IMG/VR virus record: IMGVR_UViG_3300029787_000263
Location: 1-27,061 of that record
DNA: 27,061 bases
Origin: a virus
Direction: 5' to 3' (one strand)
A program made the translations under genes and the position numbers. This document shows, in pieces, positions 5,753 to 17,700 of the stretch. Below the pieces are notes generated by a model. The model saw only the letters and a list, made by a program, of their open reading frames with translations. It did not search any database and was not told where the DNA came from. Positions within the stretch are counted from its first letter, which is position 1; each line of letters opens with the position of its first letter.

Positions 5753-8700
5753 ATTACTACTGGTATTGATGCGAGGGTACAGATACAACAAATATTAGAA
5801 AATCAACTTCCCGAATTTCTTTTATCTGAAAACCCTAAAGCAGTAGAATTTTTAAAACAATACTACATCTCTCAAGAGCATAGAGGTGGGCCGACTGATC
5901 TTGTCGATAATTTAGATCAATATTTAAAATTAGATAATTTAACACCCGAAGTTATTGTTGGAATCACATCTTTAAGTGTTGGGATTGGTACCACTGCTGC
6001 ATTAAATTCTGTTAATGTATCAAGTACAAAGGGATTTCCAGATAAAAATGGTTTATTTAAGATAAATGATGAAATATTTACATATACTGGATTAACTACC
6101 AATACATTTACAGGAGTCACTCGTGGATTTAGTGGTATTACTTCATATAGAGCAGATAATTCTCCAAATGAATTAGTATTTTCACAATCTACACCTTCTA
6201 CTCATGCAGGTGATTCTACTGTTATAAATTTAAGTTCTCATTTTTTAAAGGAATTTTATAATAAAATAAAGTTTACTCTTACACCAGGATTAGAAGATAC
6301 AAGTTTTGTGTCCAATCTTGATGTAAGTAATTTTATAAAAGAGTCAACATCACTATACAGATCAAAAGGAACTGAAGAATCTTTCAAAATACTGTTTGGT
6401 TCCTTATATGGAGTTGATCCAAAGATTGTAGATCTTGAAGATTACTTGCTTAAACCTTCCACTGCAGAATTTACTCGAAGAGAAGTTTTAGTTGTTGAAA
6501 GAATATCTGGTGATCCAAATAAACTAGTAGGACAAACTGTTAGAAAATCAACTGATGTTAGAACACAAGGTTCTGTATCAGAAGTTGAAATATTCAGCAG
6601 ATCCTTTGGTAGGACTGGGATTAGCACATATTATAAATTAAATTTATTTGTAGGATATAATGATGAATCTCTTATTGAAGGTACATTTACAGTACCAGGT
6701 AAGACAAAGGTAATTGGTAATGTATCAGTTGGTTCATCTGTAATTACTGTTGATTCAACTGTAGGATTTGGAACAACAGGTACATTTATATGTGGAGTTA
6801 ATACTGCTGTAAATTATACTGAAAAGACTGTTAACCAATTCCTAAACTGCGACGGAATTACAACACAAATTTATTCAACTGATAATTTGAGATCTGATGA
6901 ATTTATTTTTGGATATGAAAATGGTGATATAAGCAAAAAAGTAGAAATGAGAATAACAGGTGTTATTAATGATTTTGTTCCAATATTAAACACAAATAAA
7001 TCTTCCATCGGTGAAAAAATTAGTGTTAGAAATCTTGGAGAGAGTATACCTAATCCATCAGTAAATAAAACATATAAAGAAATATTTGCAAATTCGTGGA
7101 TTTACAATACATCATCCACTTTTGAAATAGATAAAATAAATGGAACATCATTTACATTAAAATCAGATACTGATAAATCAAGTTTAAAAATAGGTGATAA
7201 TGTAGAAATAATTCTTCGTAAACAATATTCAATAAGTGCTACTGGTGTAATAGGTGATATTGATGTATCAAATACAAAACAAATTACAGTAAACAATCTC
7301 ACCTTTGTTGGTATAACTACACAAGGTTTCCTTGAAACAGAAATACATGATTTAAGAAGAGTTTTAAATAAAGCGACTAGTACTGTAACTCCAATTCAAT
7401 ATGGTAATAATGTTGTTACAACTGATGTTCAGAATGTATATAATGAACTTGATGATAATTTTTATGTGGCATCTAACTCTTTACCATCTTATAATATAAA
7501 CGTAGGAACATCAAAAACTTTCATATCGCAAGCAAAGGGGACACAAAATAATGGAACTCAATTACAACAATTTAATGCTGCGACTTCCAAATATCAAATT
7601 ATATCATTTCCAGGTCCTGTTCCATTTTTAACTGGTGATGAAATTGTTTACACATCAGGTATCTCAACAGACCCAATTCAGGGTTTAGAATCAGGTAACA
7701 CATATAATGTAAAGGTTTTAGGTAATACTAACCAAATTAAAATATATAAATCACTTTCGTTTATTGTAGGTGATGATTTTGTAGAAATTACAGAACCACT
7801 TGGACTTGGTGCTAATGCTACTCATACTTTTGAATTAGCAACTCAAGCAAATAAGAACATAGGACCTGAAAAGGTTTTAAAGAAATTTCCTATAGGACAA
7901 GATGTTAGATCTGGAGATGGTGTAAAGACAAATCCTGGTTCTGTTGGAATGTTAAAAAATGGTGTTGAGATATTAAGTTATAAGAGTGAAGATAAAATAT
8001 TTTTTGGATCTATAACCAATTTAAACGTCTTAAACACTGGTTTTAATTATGATGTGATCAATCCACCTACGATTGATTTAACAGATCCTCCAGTCGGTAT
8101 TGGGACTGGTACAAAGGCATTGATTCAACCTGTTGTTTCTGGAGAAGTTACAAATATAGTTGTAGACCCACAAGAGTTTGATTTAATTGATGTGAAGTCA
8201 ATTACTATAACTGGTGGTAATGGTGAAGGAGCAGTTTTCCAACCATTTTTAACTCAAAGATATAGAGAAATAAGTTTTGATGCTCGCCAATCATATTTAC
8301 CTGGTGATGGTGGAGTTGATATTCAACATGATCAACTTGAGTTTATTAGAGAGCATAACTTACACAACGGACAAGCATTAGTTTATGATCGTAATGGTAA
8401 TGCAGAATTAGGAATTGGAACAACTGGTGGAGGATTTGGAGGATCTGATACAGATTCAGGAAGAACATTAAAAGATGGTAGTGTATATTACCCACAGGTT
8501 GTTGGTTTAAGTTCAATAAGACTTTATGAAACTGTTTCTGATTTCCAAGCAGGTATTAATACAGTTGGATTCACAACAATATCTACAAATGGTATTCATA
8601 AATTTAGAATGTATGAACCACAAAATACTCTAAATTCAGTAAAAGTTTTAAATTCTGGTAGTGGTTATACAAACAGACAATTAATAGTAAAACCATCTAA

Positions 8701-11700
8701 TGTATCTACAATTGATAATACAATTACTTTTGAAAATCATGGATTTAAAAATGGTGAAAAAATAATATATTCAAGCACTGGATCACTTGTAACAGGATTA
8801 TCAACTACAATTCAATATCAAATTATTGAAATTGATGATAATACTTTTAGACTTGCAGATGCTGGAGTTGGTGGAACTATAACTACAAACTATACAAGAA
8901 AAGAATATGTAAAAATTACTGGTATTGGAACTGGTTCACACACATTTAAATATCCATCAATACAGTTAAATGTAGAAGTTGAGTATGTGGGAGTTTCTAC
9001 AGGTCCTACAGGAATCAATACTACTCCAGTTGGTATTCTTACAGTAACACCTCTTATTAGAGGTACTATTGATCAGACTTATGTTTATGAAGGTGGTGCA
9101 GGATATGGATCAACTGTTCTTAACTTTGAGAGAAAACCACTTGTTACTATTAAAAATGGTAAGAAGGCTGAACTAAAACCAATTATTGCAAATGGTAAAA
9201 TCATCACTGTTCAGGTACAAAAAGGTGGTGAAGAATATAATGCTGCTCCAGATTTAGAAGTTGTTGGTTTTGGAACCGCAATCGGTGCAAAATTAAGAGC
9301 AGTGGTTGAAAATGGTGAAATTGTAAACGTTGTCGTTATAAAATCTGGTATTGGATATGCTACTACCAATACATCAATTAAAGTTACTGCACCTGGTTCT
9401 GGTGTTATTTTAGAACCAGATGTAAGAGGATTATCAGTAAGTAGATTTGATAGATTTGGTGATGAATTATTAACCGAATCAGAAAATGCCACAGATCAAC
9501 TTCGTTATAGTCTTGTTGGATATCCTGCAAATGTCAGAGTTGCTTTAGGAGATACTGGAGCATCACATTCTCCTATTATTGGTTGGGCATATGATGGAAA
9601 TCCAATTTATGGTTCATATGGATATACAACCTCAAATGATGAGAATTCTACTATCGGAATTATAACTTCAAGTTATAAATCTAATGCTGCAAATATTGTT
9701 GATAGACCAGTTGGATTTTCAACAGGATTTTTTGTTGAAGATTATGCATTTGATGCATCTGGTGATTTAGATGAAAGTAATGGTAGATATTGTAAGACAC
9801 CTGATTTTCCAAATGGAATATATGCATACTTTGCTTCTATAGGAGTTAATCCATCTAATAATGTTGTTGAAACTACATTCCCTTATTTTATTGGAGATGT
9901 TTATAGATCAAATCCTATCGATGAAAATTTCTCAATCAATCAAGAAAACTTTGAATTTAATTCATCAGATTTAATTAGAAATACCTTCCCTTACGGACTT
10001 GCTGACAATTTTGCTGATAATGATTTTATTGTTGAATCGAATGAGTTAGTAGAACAAACAGCAGAGATAGAATCAACAACTAAAGGTAATGTTACATCAT
10101 TTAGTGTTGTAAGTCCTGGTATTGGTTATACTGTTGGAGAGGGAGTTTTATTTGATAATACGGATACCGAGGGTAATGGTCTTAATGGGGAAATTGGTAG
10201 AATTACTGGTAAATCAATTATTGATATTAATACTACAATAAGTACATATCAAGATGTAGTATTTGTTTGGAACAGTCCAAATCAAATATCTGGATACATA
10301 TCAACATCACATACTTTAAATCAAAATGATAACGTTGTTGTATCTGGTGTATCAACTTACATTAAAAATCTAACTAATTCTCATAATATTGGAGTTGAAA
10401 CTGCAAGAACTGTTTTATATAAGGACATTCCTACAAATAATACTGCTGGTATTGTAACTGATATATTTGTATCAAGTATTCCAAATAATGTTTCTGTTGG
10501 TAGTAGTATTGGTATAGGAACTGAAAAATTCTTGGTTCTACAGAAATTTGATGATAGAGGTGTTTTAAGAGTTAAAAGAGGTGTAACTGGTTCTGCTCAT
10601 ACAACATCAACTTTAGTTGAATTAATTCCTAGTTTCTTCTCATTACCAGTAAAGAGTGATTACTTTGATTCTAAAGTAAATGATAAAGTATATTTCAATC
10701 CAGTAAGTTCTGTTGGTGTAAGTACAAACGTTGGAATTGGTACAACATTAAGTTATACTGTCGGTGAAGTTGAAACTATAATTGATGCACAAGCTCAAAG
10801 CATATACTTACCTAATCATCCGTTCAAAACAAGTCAAGAAGTTACATTCACAAAATTAGGACCACAGAATGCAATAACTGTATCTAATACTTCTGGTGGT
10901 GCTCAATTTAATATTCCATTACTTGGAAATACCCAAACTCTTTATATAATCAATAAATCAAAAGATTATATTGGTCTTACCACCCAAAGAGAGTTAGCAT
11001 CAACTAGTGGTGGTCTTTTGTTTGTTTATAATGGATCTGATAATAATGAATATCTTTTAGAATCTAATTTTACTCAAGTTACTGCAAAAACACAAAAGAT
11101 TACATCAAAAGTAGCAGTTTCAACCTCACATGGTTTACTTAATAATGATGTTATTAATTTAACAGTAAGTCCTAATCAATCAGGAGTAACTACAGTTAAA
11201 TATGATGCATCTTCAAATAAATTATTAATTAATCCAATTTCATTTACAAATTCATCAGTAAGAACTAATGATTTGAATTTAAGTAAGCACAAATTTAAAA
11301 CAGGTGAAAAGGTATTCTATGATGGAAGTGCTGTTGGGTTGTCTACTGGATCTTACTATGTTTATAGAGTTGATGATGATATTATACAATTAGGAAAAAC
11401 CAGATATGATGTTGTTACATTTCCACCAAACGTAGTTGCAATAACAACAAATACAGGTGGATCTGGACAAGAACTATCTAAAATTAATCCAGAAATAGAA
11501 GTCGTTAAAAATAATAATATTACATTTGATTTATCAGATAGTTCTTTAAATGACTATAACTTTAAACTTTTTTATGATAATGAATTTAATAATGAGTTTA
11601 TATCTACAGGATCTACAGAAACATTTGCAGTAACTGGTGCAGGTACTACAAATCTTACATTAACTTATCAAAATACAAATCCTGTCGAATTATTCTATTC

Positions 11701-14700
11701 TATAGAAAAATCTGGGTTTATAAGCACATCTGATACTGATGTAAGTAATAGATCAAAAATATTATATGTTGATAGTGAATATGATTCATCATATTCTGTA
11801 TTTGGTGTTGGAACAACTACCTTTAATGTTTCATTATCAGGAGAACCAGAATCTTTATCATATACAACTTCAAATATTGGTATTGGTACATTTAAATATT
11901 CCACATCATCTAAAAATACAACAGGTGGTGTAGACCATGTTAAATTAAACTTTGGTGGATATGGATATCAAACACTACCTGTATTTGTTAGTATGGCATC
12001 TACCACTGGATCTGGTGGACAAGTTATTCCGTTATCAAATAATATTAACCAAATAAAATCAGTTAAGATATTAGATCCTGGTTTTGAATATTCATCAGAT
12101 AAAACTTTAAGACCTGAAGCATCAATATCACCATCAATTACAGTAAGAAATTCAAATCAAATTACTAAAATAGATGTTTTATATGGTGGAAGAAATTATC
12201 AAAGTGATCCAATTTTAGTAATAGTAGATCCTGAAACAAAACAAGTTGTCAATACAGGTGCTATAGAACCAGAAATAACAGGAAATTCAATAACAGATGT
12301 TAATATTATTTCTTTACCAAATGGGTTAAAACCATTAACTCACTCAATTTTTGCTACTAGCAATAGTAATGGATTCTCTATTCAAACTGTTGTTGGTCCT
12401 TCAACTACTAATATCACTGGAGTTGTAACATGTGCTTTAGTTACTCCAACACTAGGTTTTAGTAATAGTCCACCTCCTTTTGCTGTTGGAGATCAAATAT
12501 ACGTAGAAGGAATACAAAAATTTAGTTCAATTGGTGATGGATTTAATTCAGAGGATACTGGATTTAACTTCTTTACTATCAGCAAGTATACTGCACAAAA
12601 TGCTCAAACAGGATTAGCAGAAGTAGAATTTGACTTAACAGAATTCACATCTAATACAGGTATTGCTGTAACAGATCAAAAGGGATTCGCATCGATTATT
12701 AAATATGATGATTATCCTCGTTTTGAAGTAACTCAAAATTCCTCACAATTTATAACAGGTGAAGAAGTTGTAGTATTGATTAATGGAGTTTATACATCTC
12801 AAGGATTAAGTGTTGCAGAAAGTGATGGAGAAAATCTTAAAGTATATGGAATTTACAGATTGTCTGTAAATGATACTCTAAAAGGTGTTTTAAGTGGAAC
12901 CATTGCTACAATTAATACTCTAGTGAGAAACACTGGAAGATTTGATGTAGATTATTCTTTAGAGAAAAATAATGGTTGGTCTAATAATATTGGTAAGTTA
13001 AGTGAAGATTATCAGGTATTACCTGACAATGATTATTACCAGAATCTATCTTATAGTATAAAGAGTCCTATAGGATATGAAGAATTTGTAAATCCAGTTA
13101 ACAGACTTGTTCATACTAGTGGATTAAAGAATTTTGCTGATACTGGAATCACAACATCAATTGGTGTTGGTAGAACGACTAACGAAAATATAAGTGTGAT
13201 TGTTCGTGATTTGATTGATGAAAGAAGAGTTGATACAATCAATAATTTTGATTTAGTTCTTGATACAGACAGTCTTGCAAATAAATCTAGATTCTTAAAA
13301 TTCAAAAATATTAAACTTTCTGATTATATTAATAACAAAACTAATAGAACTTTACAAATTGATGATATTAGTCCCCTATTTTCTAACTCTGAAGTTTCAA
13401 CACAAGGATTTAGTCAATTAATTGTTCCTGAAGACTTTGCTAGATTTTTAGTACAACTAAAAAATCCAAATACAAATGAAAGTCAACTTACTGAACTTTT
13501 AGTTTATAGAGATAATAACGATACATTTACTCTTGAAAAGGGTAGTTTATTTACAGGATCAAATGAATTGGTATCTGTAACAGGTGACGAAACTGTTCTT
13601 AAATTTACACCAGCAGATATTTTCAATGATGATTTTGATATTAAAGTATTAAAGAGTTCTGTGATAAGCACTATTGCAGGAATTTCTACAAGATCTGTTG
13701 GATTTGTAAATTTAGTAAGTTCTAATAGAGTTGTTGGATCTGGTGTTACTTTTGAAATTATTGCAAATTCAAGTTCTAGTCTTGACTCTTATTTTGTTAC
13801 TTCTGAAATAAAAGATCAAACAACAAACGAAAGAAGCGTTGTTGAACTTTATGTAACTCATGATGATACAAATTCCTATGTAACTCAATACTTTGCTGAT
13901 AGTGGAATATCAAGTGCTTTCTCATCAAACTTCATTGGCACATTTACTTCAAGTTTAGAGTCTGGTGTCATTTCATTAAATTATGAAAACACTTCATCAA
14001 ATCAAGTAGATGTGAGATCCAGAATAGTTGGGTTTGGAACTACTGCTACTGGTATATCAACTTATCATTTTACTGCAAATAATCAAACTGCTGGAACAGA
14101 AAGAAGTTTAAAATATGAATCCAAGTTCTTTAATATAACAAATTCCAATTCAAATACATCATATGGTCATGGTGTAGGAATTGATACTTCTATAATCACT
14201 GGTGTTAAGAGTATGATTAGAGTGTCACTGGGTGGTACTAGTGCTGTTCACCAAACATTACTCATGTTTGATGGCAGTGATACTCATTTATTACAATATC
14301 CATTTGTTTCAATAGGAACAACATCTGGAATCGGAACCTTTACTACATCATCTTCGGGTGGAAAAACATTCTTGAAATTTAATCCTGAATCTGCATTTAA
14401 CGGTTCAAGTATAGAAGTACGACAATATGATGAAATAATTTACACTGAATCAGATTCATTTAATATCCCATCAGATTTACTGTATGGTCAAATTTCAGAA
14501 TCCATAACTTTAGTTGGATATAATGCTATTAATGGTAATAGAATTAATAGAACATCTTTTGATCTAAAATATCTCGGAACTTCTATTTTTGAAAAAACCT
14601 TTGATCCTTCAGATACTTCAATATTAAATCCAGCAACAGGAACATTTACAATACCAAATCATTTCTTCAGAACTGGTGAAAAATTAATTTATACTCCTAA

Positions 14701-17700
14701 ATCAACCTTAACTGGTATAGGTAGTACTGCTATGCAGCATGTTTCTGGTACAGATTTACCTGAAGACGTATTTGCTATTAGAACTAATAAAGATCAATTT
14801 AGATTAGCAACATCAGCAGCAAATGCAAATGCTGGTACAGGTGTTACATTCTTAAGTCTTGGTAGTGGAAATGTTCATGAATTAGAAATGGACTTAAAGA
14901 ATGAAAAAGCACTAATGTCAATTGATGGTATTATACAGTCACCAATCGCATTTACACCAGTAAGCACAACATTAACAAGTAATGGTGCTCATATTTCTAC
15001 AAGCAGAACTATATTTGAAGTAGCAGGTATAGCAACAATTACTTCAAATGACATTGTTAAAGTAGATGATGAATACATGAAGGTTGTATCTGTTGGTATC
15101 GGAACAACTGCATTAGGTCCTATAAGTGGATCTGGATCTGCCAACTTATTAGAAGTTGAAAGAGGATTTGTTGGATCATCAGCAACAGCTCACGCTGATA
15201 CTGCTGTTGTTAGAAGGTATGTGGGATCTTATAATATTGTTAACGGTCAAGTACATTTTGTAGAATCTCCATTAGGATCGAGCACAACACAATTAAATCA
15301 ATTAAATTTACCATTTGCAAGATCTACATTTAACGGAAGAGTATATTTAAGAGATGATTATACAACAAACGCAATTTTTGACGATATATCAACAGAATTC
15401 ACTGGAATAGGACAAACTTTTGCAATTACAAAAGAGGGAGTTGGTATAGGTTCAACATCACTATTGATAGGAAGTTCTCTTTTAGTTGTAAATGGTATGT
15501 TCCAAAAACCAACTACAGTTAATAACACAGGTAATAATTATTCTTTTGCTGCAGTTGGAACTACAGAATCAAATATTATATTTACAGGTATAACATCTGA
15601 TGATAATTCTACAATTATAGATCAAATAGATGTCAATCAAAACCAATTACCTAGAGGTGGTAAAATTGTATCACTTGGATTTACAGGTGGATTAGGTGTT
15701 GCACCATTAGTAGGATCAGTTGTTCATCCTGTCATAGGTGCTGCTAAATCAATATCTGAAATAGTTGGTATTCCAACTTCTGATGTTGATATATCTTTAG
15801 GAATTGCTACAGCATCCTATAACAATAGAACTGGATTATTAGAAGTTACTACAGTTAAATCTCATAAGTTTAGAACTACAAATGAGCAGGTTAGATTAGT
15901 TGGTCTTGAATTTACTTGTAGTGGAAGTTTCAGTGTTTCCGATGCAGATTATGATCCTTATACTGGTGTATTAAATCTAACCATAGGTCAACATAATTTA
16001 CAAGTTGGTACAAATGTTGGAATTGCTACATCATCTTTAGTATTCCAATGTAGTAAAGACAATTATGGTAGTGAACATAGTTATCCTCGTCATGGAATTG
16101 ACCCAATTGCTGGAATTGGTACACCTATTATTGCTGCAACAAGTCAAACTATCACTATTAATGTTGGAATAGGAACTACCGCTGGTGACAGATATCTTCA
16201 CAAGTATGTAAGTGGTGGAACAGTGACATTTGGTACTGATCACATTGGTGTAACTACTACAATATTCCCAGATTCTACTAATGATCGCCCATTCTCAATC
16301 ACTGGAATAACATCTGAAAAAACATTTACTGCTGATGTTGGAATATGTACAATTCCACATACTTACGTTGGACAGGGAACTGCTTCTCCGTATTATTCAG
16401 ATTTAACATTCGGTTCAGGATATCGTGGATCAGTTGCAATTGGAATTACTGATGAAGTTTACAATCATAAGTTTGTTAGAGCAGGTATTAATTCAATTAC
16501 TGCAAATACTGGTGCAACATTTACTCCTACAAATGCAATCTATGAATCTCATACTGGTCAATTATTATTAACTATTGCAAATCATGGTTTAGTTGCTGGT
16601 ACAAATACAATTGGTATTTCAACAGAATCATTAGTCTTTAGTTGCTCAAGAGACAATTATAAAACTGATCATGGTTATCCACGTACAACTGATCCTGCAC
16701 ATAATGCCAATTTAGCAATTGGTGCTACTTCAATTAATACTCTTACTGTAAATGTCGGACCTGGTGGTGGATCTGGAACAGGTGCAAATATAACTGCTAC
16801 AGTTGGTCTTGGTGGAACTCTTGCATATGCAATAGGTGCTGGTGGTACTGGTTATATTAATCCAATTGTATTAGTACCACAACCAGCATATGAGAATCTA
16901 TCTGTGACTGGTATTTCTAGATTGGGTGTTGGAGCAACAACAGATACTGGTGTTGGGCAATTAGTTAATATTGAAGTTGGTCCATCTGGTATTGTAACTG
17001 GTATAGGATCTACTTTATCAACAGCAATATCATTTAATGTTATGAGAGAAGGACACTCATTTAAAATTGGAGATAAATTCAAACCTGTAGGATTAGTAAC
17101 AGCAAGAGGTGTTACAACCATGACTGATGTTGAATTTACTGTTTTAGATACATTCTCTGATAGGTTTACATCATGGAACTTTGGACAATTCGATTACATT
17201 GACAATACAAGCGATCTTCAAAATGGTGTTAGAACAAGATTCCCCTTAAGATATAACGGTGAATTATTATCATTTGAAATAGATCCTACAGATGCAGACT
17301 CTCAACTTATAGATTTGGATAGTTTATTATTAATATTCATTGATGGTGTAATTCAAAATCCTAAAGAAGCATACACATTTGAAGGTGGAACTACATTTAC
17401 ATTTACAAATGCTCCAACTCCTGAAGATAATATTGATATATTCTTCTTTAGAGGAACAACTGGTGAAGATAGTACTGCTGTTTCAGTTAAAGAGACGATT
17501 AAAAAAGGTGATGTATTACAAGTATCTAATTTAGGTATAACAACTGCACAAACATCTAGAACTGTTGCTGGTATCACTACTTCTGATACTTTACAAACAA
17601 ATGTTTATGTTGGATTGGGTATAGATGAAAATAATTACAAACCTCTTAATTGGACAAAACAAAAGACTGATAAGATCATAAATGGCGAAATTGTCTATAA

